DNA of 46,278 nt from an uncultured Methylococcaceae bacterium (GTDB lineage: Bacteria > Pseudomonadota > Gammaproteobacteria > Methylococcales > Methylomonadaceae), in contig CAIVQX010000039.1 in the NCBI GenBank assembly GCA_903908165.1, positions 1-46,278 on the forward strand. Direction: 5' to 3'. The notes under the pieces were generated by a model. It saw nothing but the letters and a program-made list of their open reading frames with translations. It ran no database searches and was not told the origin of the DNA. Made by a program: the position numbers and the translations under genes. Positions 26,833-34,600 of the stretch are shown piece by piece. Within the stretch, counting starts at the first letter, position 1, and the number at the start of each line of letters is the position of its first letter.

Positions 26833-27609
26833 TTAGTCGATAAGTGCACTATCTATATTTTTACTGGAACTTAAACCTTTTAGTTTTGATTTGTCTTTTA
26901 TGCCGGCAAATCGGGTTCCTGCCAAATTAGCACCCGTAAAATTAGTATCTTCAAGCGTGGTGCCAGTTAGGTCGGCACCTGACAAATCTGCTTCTGTGAA
27001 ATCAGCACCAGAAAGATCAACTCCAAATAACACGGTGTTGCGTAGATTAGCCTTTGAGAAGTTGGCATAGCGCATCAAAGCTCTATCAAAATTAGCATAA
27101 GAAAGATTAGCTCCTGATAAATTGACATTATTTAAGCTGGCTCGCATTAACCCCATAGATTGATTTTTCATATCGGCGCCCCAGTTGGCATGTGATAGGT
27201 TGGCATGGGATAAATTAGCGCGATCCATGACACCTATAAAGCGGCTATTACTCAAATTTGCGTTAGACAAATTTGCGCCGCCCACATGAACACCAAAAAT
27301 ACTGGTATTGGATAGATTACTATTAGAAAAGTTGACTTTTGAGAGCACTGACAAATCTAGATTCAATCCTGATAAATCACTATTGCTAAAATTGGAGCGG
27401 CGTAAATCTGACCCCCATAAATCAGCTATTTTAAAATCTAAACCAGATAAATCTAGATCAGTTAATTCTTTTCTACGTAGGTCTGCAGGATGATTTTTAT
27501 CTGCTTTGGCGAGTCTCTTTTCTACTTCCAATCGATCAAGATCAGCGGCCGTTGCTGACATACAAAACAACACTACCAACATTCCTTGCCAGTAAAAATG
27601 AATTTTCAT
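26833..27609 (-). CDS. Exported pentapeptide-repeat protein
   Basis: 258 aa from the ATG at 27609, which has GATGG 8 nt upstream; a GTG two codons earlier is possible. A signal peptide (about 1-21, ending ATAAD) directs export. From about residue 42 to 240 the chain is built of A(D/N)LxX-type pentapeptides such as SNANLSNSRF and SGADFTEADLSGADLTG, which fold as a right-handed quadrilateral beta helix. There is no domain beside the repeats. Convergent with norB across 49 nt. Most such proteins have no assigned role; DNA-mimic members exist, but export makes that unlikely. Confidence 0.85.
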   Translation of the reverse strand: MKIHFYWQGMLVVLFCMSATAADLDRLEVEKRLAKADKNHPADLRRKELTDLDLSGLDFKIADLWGSDLRRSNFSNSDLSGLNLDLSVLSKVNFSNSNLSNTSIFGVHVGGANLSNANLSNSRFIGVMDRANLSHANLSHANWGADMKNQSMGLMRASLNNVNLSGANLSYANFDRALMRYANFSKANLRNTVLFGVDLSGADFTEADLSGADLTGTTLEDTNFTGANLAGTRFAGIKDKSKLKGLSSSKNIDSALID

Positions 27610-27615
27610 ATGCAC

Positions 27616-27801
27616 ACCATCAAGTAGATTAATGAAATTGATCAGGAATAAAAACTAAGACCTGAACTTTATCGTCAGTTCTTTACTATTGCAACTTAAA
27701 TCTTGCCCGACCGACGAATCGTATTTTCACGGTTTAAAATGAACTATCTCAGATAGTTTGGAAAAGTATTGCAAGCTGAGGCACGAGTTAGCAAAGCAAA
27801 A
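27616..27801. other. Non-coding gap between glycosyltransferase-like and pentapeptide genes
   Basis: 186 nt. A small AACTAT/ATAGTT hairpin (27742-27747 / 27753-27758) lies just beyond the end of the leftward glycosyltransferase-like gene. No T-run follows. Nothing else is seen. Confidence 0.35.
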
Positions 27802-28719
27802 TTACGGCAACAAGATTTGTGTTGCTTCAGAAATAAGTTTTATTATTTCATTTTTGGCTAATTTTGCATAAATAGAACGTTTAAATCGACAGTCGCCTAT
27901 AAAATGGATAAAGTGGGTAACAAGTGGTTTCATATTGTTGCAATCACTGTATTTAGGATGTGGTAAGCCCTTAGCTTTTTTCAGATTAGCAACTACGACA
28001 TTAGACATAACTTGTTCACTACCCCATTCGTGCCATTTGGAGCCAATTTCTTTTTCCATTTTTTGAGAAAAATCAATAATAAACTGTTTGTTGAAAGATC
28101 CTTTTGGAAAACCTGAAAAACCTGCGCACCCACGAATATATTTCATATTTTCGCTGCCCTCCAGTTTTGAAAAATGGATCTCAGCAAGCATTTGCACATG
28201 GTTGTTATTTTTTTGTGCCCGTTCAGATGTAACGTTCATGGGCTCAATTTTTTGGTTATCCCATGTACCTATTACAAAACCGGTATTGGTTTTAATATGG
28301 TCATTAACTTCATCCAGAGCAGATAAGGTAAGTGTATCGCTATCAAGTTGAATAATATAATACTGATTAATAAAGCTTGCTATAGCAAGCAACCTTTCCC
28401 AACATCCACCTGTGGGGCAAAATGGATCAGAAAATTGATCAGCATCATAAAAGTCTGCAATAGGAATATGTTGCCTTAAAATGATAAGGTCATCGTTATT
28501 TAGACTGCCGTCATTTATGATGAATACTTTGGATAAAGGTACTTGTATGGCAAATGTTTTAATAGCTATCAGAAACAATATGACATCCTTATGTTGTAGC
28601 TGTGTTAGTAAAGCGACAGGCTTATCCGTTGTTGCAGCAATAGGGGGGGTAAAGAATATTTGTTTGCATGCTTTCGAAAAACGGTATCTGTTTAGTTTGT
28701 CTTTAAGGTTGAAGATCAT
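27802..28719 (-). CDS. Putative GT-A-fold glycosyltransferase with a poly-C tract
   Basis: 305 aa. Features suggest a nucleotide-sugar glycosyltransferase of GT-A type: a Rossmann-like start (VALLTQLQHKDVILFLIAIK), VFIINDGSLNNDDLIIL, and IIQLDSDTLTL with a DxD motif at 126-128. A Cys-rich loop (FCPTGGCWERL, 100-110) and GCAGFSGFPKG follow. No transmembrane segment or signal is obvious. I cannot name the family or sugar. Codons 24-26 (Thr-Pro-Pro) contain seven consecutive C on the coding strand, a site prone to slippage. Transcription starts from an AT-rich 530-nt gap that also holds a C8 run. No capsule or LPS genes are adjacent. Confidence 0.6.
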   Translation of the reverse strand: MIFNLKDKLNRYRFSKACKQIFFTPPIAATTDKPVALLTQLQHKDVILFLIAIKTFAIQVPLSKVFIINDGSLNNDDLIILRQHIPIADFYDADQFSDPFCPTGGCWERLLAIASFINQYYIIQLDSDTLTLSALDEVNDHIKTNTGFVIGTWDNQKIEPMNVTSERAQKNNNHVQMLAEIHFSKLEGSENMKYIRGCAGFSGFPKGSFNKQFIIDFSQKMEKEIGSKWHEWGSEQVMSNVVVANLKKAKGLPHPKYSDCNNMKPLVTHFIHFIGDCRFKRSIYAKLAKNEIIKLISEATQILLP

Positions 28720-29251
28720 AAGTATTTTTTATTATTAATAATAATGGAGCTACTTGCATTTTTTGGGGGGGGTAGAACCTTCGATCTAAAAAACTGATAA
28801 ATAAAAGCCGGCAGAGGTTAGTAATTAAAGATAGGAGGCAAGATAGTAAAACAATCGTTTCTATCCTAATTTTAAAGGGTAATGAAAATATTTTTCTTAC
28901 CTATCAGTAAAAATAATACGTATATAGATACTAGCTAATGATAGACAAAGAAACATTTTTGATCAAAGTGACCTGCTTGTGTTTTTATTGTAGCTATGAT
29001 GTAAAAGTTAAAATAGCACATTGCTTTTTAGTCAAATACGCATCAAATATGAATGGTATTTTTCTTTAGCAGTATGAAAAGATGACTATTTCATAAGACT
29101 AGTATCCTAAAATTGTTCTGTTATATATTTGAATGATAGGTAAGAGAAATTGATTTTTGATGTTATAAATATTTTGTATGGCTAAAATAAATTTAAAATA
29201 TAGCAAAAAACCTATCCATTTTTTTGTTTCATTCGAAAGCTTTAATAATTT
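28720..29251. other. AT-rich divergent intergenic region with a G8/C8 tract
   Basis: 532 nt without a convincing gene. It must hold promoters for the leftward glycosyltransferase-like gene and the rightward ene-reductase. A run of eight G (28765-28772, C8 on the coding strand of the leftward gene) sits about 46 nt before that gene. A weak rightward promoter candidate is TTGTAT near 29174 with an AT-rich -10 about 17 nt on. Short open frames here are not supported by ribosome-binding sites. Confidence 0.45.
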
Positions 29252-30328
29252 ATGAAAATACAACTTCAAACATCGATTAAAATTGGACCTTACCAAATAT
29301 CAAATCGCATAGTGATGGCACCTTTAACTCGCATGCGTGCTCCTCAAAACATACCTACTGATCTTATGGTTGAGTATTATGGGCAACGGGCCAGTGCGGG
29401 ATTGATTATTTCTGAAGCATCACCAATATCACCGCAAGGGGTTGGTTATCCAGCAACACCATGCATTTATAATGATCTACAAGTCGCCGGTTGGAAAAAA
29501 ATTACCGAGACTGTGCATGCAAAAAATGGCCACATATTTCTACAACTTTGGCATGTGGGTCGTATTTCTCATCCTGATTTCCATGAGGGTGCTTTGCCTG
29601 TGGCGCCTTCCGCAATCGCACCAAAGGGCCAGGCAGTAACACCTAATGGGATGCAAGCTTTTCTTACACCTCGCGCTTTAGAAGCAGATGAGGTTCAGGG
29701 TATTGTGGAAGATTATAGAAAAGCAGCAAAAAATGCCTTGGAAGCCGGTTTTGATGGTGTTGAAATTCATAGCGCAAATGGTTATTTGCTGGATCAGTTT
29801 TTACGTGATGGTAGTAATAAGCGAACAGACCATTATGGTGGTAGTTTCGAAAACAGGACAAGATTATTGCTTGAAGTTACAAAAGCAGTTATATCGGTCT
29901 GGGGTGCAGAGCGGGTTGGTATTCGCCTTTCTCCCAGTGGCACCTTTAATGATATGACGGACTCTGATCCAGAAACATTATTTGTTTATCTGCTATTTCA
30001 ACTGAATCGTCTTGGGCTGGCCTATGTGCATATCGTTGATGCGCTAGAAGGAGATATTAGGCATGGCGCAAATGTTGTTAATCTTGCAGTTCTTCGTAAA
30101 GCTTACAATGGGACACTTATTGCATGTGGTGGGTATAATCAATCGCGTGCTGAAGATGCAATTGAACATGGCTTAGCTGATGCGGTTGCTTTTGGTCAAT
30201 TGTATATAGCCAATCCCGATTTGGTTAAGCGTTTTAAGTTAAATGCGCCTTTGAATGAGCCTGATGTCACTACGTTTTACGGAGGAACCGAAAAAGGTTA
30301 TACAGACTACCCTTTTTTGGATGAATAA
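29252..30328 (+). CDS. Old Yellow Enzyme family NADH:flavin oxidoreductase (ene-reductase)
   Basis: 358 aa, an FMN TIM-barrel enzyme reducing activated C=C bonds or nitro compounds such as N-ethylmaleimide. Hallmarks: NRIVMAPLTRMRA at the FMN site (about 20-32), LWHVGRISHP, the substrate His-Asn pair in EIHSANGYLLDQFLRDGSNKR, and the C-terminal ADAVAFGQLYIANPDLVKR for the FMN phosphate. It matches the NemA/GTN-reductase branch in length. No NemR-like repressor is adjacent. It probably acts in detoxification of electrophiles, an inference from the family. Confidence 0.92.
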   Translation: MKIQLQTSIKIGPYQISNRIVMAPLTRMRAPQNIPTDLMVEYYGQRASAGLIISEASPISPQGVGYPATPCIYNDLQVAGWKKITETVHAKNGHIFLQLWHVGRISHPDFHEGALPVAPSAIAPKGQAVTPNGMQAFLTPRALEADEVQGIVEDYRKAAKNALEAGFDGVEIHSANGYLLDQFLRDGSNKRTDHYGGSFENRTRLLLEVTKAVISVWGAERVGIRLSPSGTFNDMTDSDPETLFVYLLFQLNRLGLAYVHIVDALEGDIRHGANVVNLAVLRKAYNGTLIACGGYNQSRAEDAIEHGLADAVAFGQLYIANPDLVKRFKLNAPLNEPDVTTFYGGTEKGYTDYPFLDE

Positions 30329-30339
30329 ATAGCCCAGCA

Positions 30340-30374
30340 GAATCAACTACCTTGCTATGGGGTATTGTTGGTTC
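30340..30374 (+). terminator. Hairpin after the ene-reductase gene
   Basis: GAATCAAC (30340-30347) with TACC pairs with GGTA and GTTGGTTC (30367-30374) through a 2-nt bulge, giving a 12-bp stem. No T-run follows, so Rho-independent termination is uncertain. Confidence 0.4.
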
Positions 30375-30482
30375 TAGCTTACCTATTAACAAGAGTATTA
30401 ACTTTTGTTCTAATCATCAGTCTCTACATTCTATATAATGTTCCTATAACGATTTCTACTTGCCATCTAACGAAACTCTAAA

Positions 30483-32390
30483 ATGCCCTTATTACGTTTA
30501 TCAAATATTTCCATTGCTTATGGAACACATGCCTTATTGAAAAATTCTGACTTCCAATTGGATGCGGGTGAAAGAGTTGGTCTGTTAGGTCGAAATGGGG
30601 AAGGTAAATCTACCTTAATGAAAATTATTGCCGGAAATGTTCTACCTGATAATGGTGATATTTGGCGTCAACCTGAATTAAGACTGGCTTGGTTGGAACA
30701 ATCGCCTGAATTACCCGATGACGCCACTATTTATGATGCCGTTGCTGGTGGTTTGGGTGAATTGGGGGAATGGATTACCCGTTATCATGCGCTGACCTTG
30801 TCCATGGATTATGATGATGAAAAAGCACTAAATGAAATGGGTGATTTGCAGCATAAACTTGAGTCGCATAATGGCTGGCACTTTCAGCAACGGGTTGAAA
30901 CCACTTTAACAAAGCTCGATTTGCCGGGCGACTTGAAAATTAATGGTTTGTCGGGAGGTTGGAAACGCCGTGTGGCATTAGCTAGGGCTCTGGTCATTGA
31001 TCCTGAAGTGTTATTACTGGATGAGCCGACTAACCATCTTGATTTTGAAAGTATTCTTTGGCTTGAAGAACAATTGCTTAACTTTCAAGGTGCCGTATTA
31101 TTTGTAACGCATGATCGATCATTCTTACAAAAACTGGCTACTCGGATTGTCGATTTGGATCGTGGTAACCTAGTTTCTTGGGCCGGTAATTACGATGACT
31201 ATCTGGTTCGAAAAGCAGCCGCTCTTGAAGATGAAGCTAATCAAAATGCCGAGTTTGATAAAAAGCTCGCAGATGAAGAAGTGTGGATAAGACAGGGAGT
31301 AAAGGCGCGGCGTACACGAAATGAAGGACGTGTTAGAGCTTTGGAAAAATTACGTAACGAGCGTGCGCAAAGACGTTTGCAGCAAGGTACAGCTAGATTG
31401 GCGCTGGAAAAAGGTGATGCTTCCGGTAAGAAAGTAATTCAGGTGGATGATATTTCTTTCGGTTATGGGGATAGGCAAATTATTAAGAAATTTTCTACCC
31501 TGATTCAACGGGGTGACAAAATTGGATTAATCGGAGCTAATGGCGCTGGTAAATCGACTTTATTAAAATTATTGCTACAACAAATAGAGCCCAATAGCGG
31601 CAAAGTAGAGCAGGGTACCAAGCTAGAAATAGCTTATTTTGATCAATTACGTGATCAACTGGATCCTAATATGACGGTCGCTGATACCGTTGCTGATGGT
31701 AATGATTTTGTTGAGATAGGAGGTAATAAACGTCATGTTATGTCTTATTTAGGTGACTTTTTATTTGCACCTGCAAGGGCTCGATCACCAGTAAAAAGTT
31801 TGTCGGGTGGAGAAAAGAATCGTCTTTTATTAGCGCGTTTATTTACTAAGCCAGCTAATCTTATCGTGATGGATGAGCCAACGAATGATTTGGATTTGGA
31901 AACACTGGAGTTATTGGAAGAAAAGCTTGTGAATTATGACGGCACCTTATTATTGGTGAGTCATGATCGGGCTTTTCTGGATAATGTAGTCACCAGTGTT
32001 TTTGTGTTGAATGGGGTAGGTGACGTTGACGAATTTGTGGGCGGTTATACTGATTGGATGGGTTACGTGAATCAGGCAGAACAGATTAAGCCAGTGATTG
32101 TCGCAAAAAAAAATCAAGAAGCTTCTAAACAGGACAAGTCAGCTGTTAAAAAAAAGAAATTGAGTTACAAAGACCAGCAAGAACTCAATGATCTACCACA
32201 AGTGATTGAGGATTTAGAGGTTAAACAGGCTGCTTTAACGTTACAAATCAGTTCATCGGCGTTCTATAAAAAAGAACCATTGGCTATAGCAAAGACTTTG
32301 GATGAATTAAAGATGATAGAGACAAAGCTCGAGCATGTTTATGCCCGTTGGAATGATTTGGAAGCACTGATGGATGAGGGCGTTAGCTAA
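30483..32390 (+). CDS. uup: ABC-F ATPase Uup
   Basis: 635 aa, two ABC cassettes in one cytosolic chain and no transmembrane part. The first has GRNGEGKST, LSGGWKRR and LLLDEPTNHLD; the second GANGAGKST, LSGGEKNR and VMDEPTNDLD. An inter-domain linker with many charges (about 245-310) precedes cassette 2. The C-terminal 90 residues form the coiled coil typical of Uup (KKKLSYKDQQELNDLPQVIE). ABC-F proteins act on the ribosome; Uup also affects precise excision of transposons and Holliday-like DNA. It stands alone, followed by tRNA-Ser. Confidence 0.94.
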   Translation: MPLLRLSNISIAYGTHALLKNSDFQLDAGERVGLLGRNGEGKSTLMKIIAGNVLPDNGDIWRQPELRLAWLEQSPELPDDATIYDAVAGGLGELGEWITRYHALTLSMDYDDEKALNEMGDLQHKLESHNGWHFQQRVETTLTKLDLPGDLKINGLSGGWKRRVALARALVIDPEVLLLDEPTNHLDFESILWLEEQLLNFQGAVLFVTHDRSFLQKLATRIVDLDRGNLVSWAGNYDDYLVRKAAALEDEANQNAEFDKKLADEEVWIRQGVKARRTRNEGRVRALEKLRNERAQRRLQQGTARLALEKGDASGKKVIQVDDISFGYGDRQIIKKFSTLIQRGDKIGLIGANGAGKSTLLKLLLQQIEPNSGKVEQGTKLEIAYFDQLRDQLDPNMTVADTVADGNDFVEIGGNKRHVMSYLGDFLFAPARARSPVKSLSGGEKNRLLLARLFTKPANLIVMDEPTNDLDLETLELLEEKLVNYDGTLLLVSHDRAFLDNVVTSVFVLNGVGDVDEFVGGYTDWMGYVNQAEQIKPVIVAKKNQEASKQDKSAVKKKKLSYKDQQELNDLPQVIEDLEVKQAALTLQISSSAFYKKEPLAIAKTLDELKMIETKLEHVYARWNDLEALMDEGVS

Positions 32391-32395
32391 AGTCA

Positions 32396-32450
32396 TTGCT
32401 TCAAAAGTTAATCTGGTTTATTCTTAACGGTTCCACATTTTTAAGTGGAA
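32396..32450 (+). promoter_or_regulatory. Candidate tRNA-Ser promoter and hairpin
   Basis: TTGCTT (32396-32401) and TATTCT (32419-32424) are 17 nt apart, placing a start about 30 nt before the tRNA. TTCCAC/GTGGAA (32431-32436 / 32445-32450) forms a hairpin in that short leader. It may instead close uup transcription; no T-run follows. Confidence 0.35.
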
Positions 32451-32460
32451 AGGATAAGTA

Positions 32461-32548
32461 GGAGAGATGGCCGAGTGGTCGAAGGCGCACGCCTGGAAAG
32501 TGTGTATACGGTAACGTATCGAGGGTTCGAACCCCTCTCTCTCCGCCA
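32461..32548 (+). tRNA. tRNA-Ser (anticodon GGA)
   Basis: A class II tRNA of 88 nt. Acceptor GGAGAGA (32461-32467) pairs with TCTCTCC (32538-32544), with G73 and encoded CCA (32546-32548). The anticodon stem CACGC/GTGTG encloses CTGGAAA, with GGA at 32495-32497. The long variable arm fits serine. The T arm is GAGGG-TTCGAAC-CCCTC. It decodes UCC and UCU. Confidence 0.97.
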
Positions 32549-32585
32549 CCTATCTATTTATTAAGGTTCATAGAAGTACAATAAG

Positions 32586-32616
32586 CCTGCAGACTACATG
32601 GTCTAGCGGGTTTTTT
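32586..32616 (+). terminator. tRNA-Ser terminator
   Basis: CCTGC-AGAC pairs with GTCT-A-GCGGG (32586-32594 / 32601-32610, one bulged A), followed by six T. A close homologue lies behind tRNA-Leu at 44346-44376; the surrounding 53 nt (32572-32624) match it at about 79%. Confidence 0.88.
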
Positions 32617-32669
32617 ATTGTCTAATGATGGTGATAAAGCCATAACGTAACGAATAAAGGTTAATAATA

Positions 32670-33092
32670 ATGAATTTCTTAACGAGTTTAATAAAAATAG
32701 CAATTAAGTGGACGCCCAAGGCAATCATTTTATGGGTCGTTAATTACAAACTCAAGGGGATTGCAGAATTAAAAGATTTTGATTTAGATCTCGATGCGCG
32801 AAAAGTCTATGTGCATACACAATTATTTGGTGAGGCAGAATCAATTGAGGTATGGATGGACAATTTTGCAATTATTATCGATGAAGATGCTTATAAATTT
32901 ATTTTGCAACAAGCAAGTTCGAACAAACCTTGGTTGAATAATGCACTGGCATTAGTGGTAGGAAAAGCTATACAAATACCGGTGATACCTCAATTGACAG
33001 TGTTTATGCCATTGGCTTATGCCTTGCTAAAACCGGAAGGTCAGATACTCAATGTAAGTGGTTATATTGAAAGTGAAAAAAATGAGCCTTAA
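32670..33092 (+). CDS. Hypothetical protein, 140 aa
   Basis: I do not recognise a family. The N-terminus has an amphipathic to hydrophobic stretch (LIKIAIKWTPKAIILWVVNYKLKG, about 6-29) and then an acidic, beta-rich part (DFDLDLDARKVYVHTQLFGEAESIEVWMDN). A second hydrophobic segment lies at 95-118. No Cys, no catalytic motif and no clear signal peptide. It resembles a peripheral membrane protein. It begins 121 nt after tRNA-Ser, the position where integrated elements often leave genes, but there is no integrase. An inverted repeat follows its stop. Confidence 0.65.
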   Translation: MNFLTSLIKIAIKWTPKAIILWVVNYKLKGIAELKDFDLDLDARKVYVHTQLFGEAESIEVWMDNFAIIIDEDAYKFILQQASSNKPWLNNALALVVGKAIQIPVIPQLTVFMPLAYALLKPEGQILNVSGYIESEKNEP

Positions 33093-33352
33093 CTAAATAT
33101 TTTAACTAAGTTGGATAGAATTAAATCTATAGTCATCAATTCATTTAAGGTACAGATGAATTTGATAGACATTATTTAAGAAAAAATAAAACGTTGGTGA
33201 TTAAGTTAAACGACTAACGGTAATTTTAGAGCTTGGGTTTTGTGTCAGATAAATTGATATTTAGGGCGAAATTGATGCGGAATCTAGGTGGGCAATTTGA
33301 AAATAAGCCAAGAGATATTGTTAGGAGTTTTAAAAATTGTTAATGACCAAAG
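33093..33352. other. Non-coding region upstream of the carA promoter
   Basis: About 260 nt without a gene. An imperfect inverted repeat (33136-33144 / 33156-33165, one bulge) lies 44 nt after the 140-aa gene and may end its transcript. The rest is AT-rich. Confidence 0.4.
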
Positions 33353-33361
33353 TGGTATAAT
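33353..33361 (+). promoter_or_regulatory. Extended -10 promoter of carA
   Basis: TGGTATAAT is a perfect extended -10 (TGn followed by TATAAT). The spacer upstream is A/T-rich and has no good -35, which this promoter type tolerates. Predicted start near 33368 gives an 80-nt leader that contains the 33393-33423 hairpin. Confidence 0.65.
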
Positions 33362-33392
33362 TTTGTATAGTGGTAATGTTTAATTTTCTATG

Positions 33393-33423
33393 ACGGAATG
33401 AGTTCTTTAGGAACCCATTCCGT
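33393..33423 (+). promoter_or_regulatory. carA leader hairpin (possible attenuator)
   Basis: ACGGAATG (33393-33400) pairs perfectly with CATTCCGT (33416-33423); GTTC/GAAC extends the stem past one A-C mismatch around a TTTAG loop. The right arm continues into TTTT, so it looks like an intrinsic terminator. It stands 11 nt before the carA ribosome-binding site GAGG (33435-33438). Confidence 0.6.
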
Positions 33424-33446
33424 TTTGTACATATGAGGTAACGTGT

Positions 33447-34580
33447 TTGGCTAAGTCTGCAATATTGGTGTTAGAAGATGGGACGGTATTCCATGGTGTC
33501 TCAATAGGTGCTGACGGCTGTTCTGTAGGTGAAGTGGTTTTTAATACCGCTATGACGGGGTATCAGGAAATTCTTAGTGATCCTTCTTACGCACGTCAAA
33601 TTGTTACTTTAACCTATCCGCATATTGGCAATGTTGGAGCCAATAGCGAAGATAATGAATCTGCCGGGGTTTTTGTTAGTGGTTTAGTGATAAGGGATTT
33701 GCCACTATTGGCGAGTAACTGGCGCAGTGAAAAAACGCTGCAACAGTATTTGTTAGATAATAAAGTGGTCGCTATAGCTGACATAGATACCAGAAAATTA
33801 ACTCGTCTGTTGCGTGATAAGGGCGCGCAGCGAGGTTGCATTATGGCCGGCGAGTCTATTTCTGAAGATACCGCAAAAAGAGCAATTGAAAGTTTTCCCG
33901 GATTAAAGGGCATGGATTTGGCCAAGGAAGTAACGGTTTCAGAATCGTATGAATGGACAGAAAGTACTTGGACTTTACAAAATGGCTATAAACAAGGTGA
34001 GAATTTATCTAAGCATGTAGTCGCCTACGATTTTGGTATCAAAAGAAATATTCTCAGATTGCTTGTGAGTCGGGGTTGTCGAGTAACGGTTGTGCCAGCA
34101 ACTACATCAGCAGCAGTTGTAATGGCCCTGAAGCCCGATGGTGTATTTTTATCAAATGGACCAGGAGATCCAGAGCCTTGTGTTTATGCGATAGAAGCCA
34201 TTAAAACAATTCTGGATAGTAAAATGCCAGTATTTGGCATTTGCCTAGGTCATCAATTATTAGCTTTAGCGAGTGGTGCAAAAACTGAAAAGATGAAGTT
34301 TGGTCATCATGGTGCTAATCACCCTGTACTGGAAATTGCTACCGGGCGTGTAATGATTAGTAGTCAAAACCATGGTTTCTCTGTTAATGAGGCTAGTTTG
34401 CCAGATAATTTAATCGCGACATATCGGTCTTTATTCGATGGCAGTTTGCAGGGTATTAAGCGAACAGATTGCCAAGCCATGAGTTTTCAAGGACATCCTG
34501 AGGCCAGCCCCGGTCCAAATGATGTGGAATCTTTATTTGATGACTTCATCCTTATGATGAATGATGCAAGCAAACAATAA
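33447..34580 (+). CDS. carA: Carbamoyl-phosphate synthase small subunit
   Basis: 377 aa. Class I glutamine amidotransferase that supplies ammonia to CarB for carbamoyl phosphate, feeding arginine and pyrimidines. The N-terminus [21 protein letters not shown] is the CarA-specific domain. The nucleophile is Cys266 in [14 protein letters not shown]; the His-Glu pair is in [12 protein letters not shown]. The start is TTG at 33447, supported by GAGG 8 nt upstream and family alignment at [12 protein letters not shown]. It is 20 nt from carB. Likely controlled at the leader hairpin. Confidence 0.96.
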   Translation: MAKSAILVLEDGTVFHGVSIGADGCSVGEVVFNTAMTGYQEILSDPSYARQIVTLTYPHIGNVGANSEDNESAGVFVSGLVIRDLPLLASNWRSEKTLQQYLLDNKVVAIADIDTRKLTRLLRDKGAQRGCIMAGESISEDTAKRAIESFPGLKGMDLAKEVTVSESYEWTESTWTLQNGYKQGENLSKHVVAYDFGIKRNILRLLVSRGCRVTVVPATTSAAVVMALKPDGVFLSNGPGDPEPCVYAIEAIKTILDSKMPVFGICLGHQLLALASGAKTEKMKFGHHGANHPVLEIATGRVMISSQNHGFSVNEASLPDNLIATYRSLFDGSLQGIKRTDCQAMSFQGHPEASPGPNDVESLFDDFILMMNDASKQ

Positions 34581-34600
34581 ATAGACTAGAAAATCATAAA

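Noticed and set aside
29099-29296. 65-aa minus-strand open frame in the 28.7-29.25 kb gap
   Set aside because: Very AT-rich, overlaps the start of the ene-reductase gene, no ribosome-binding site and no recognisable composition.
33376-33393. Five-codon leader peptide (Met-Phe-Asn-Phe-Leu) before the carA hairpin, as a gene
   Set aside because: From the predicted start there are only about 8 nt before the ATG, too few for a ribosome-binding site; kept only as a remark in the carA finding.
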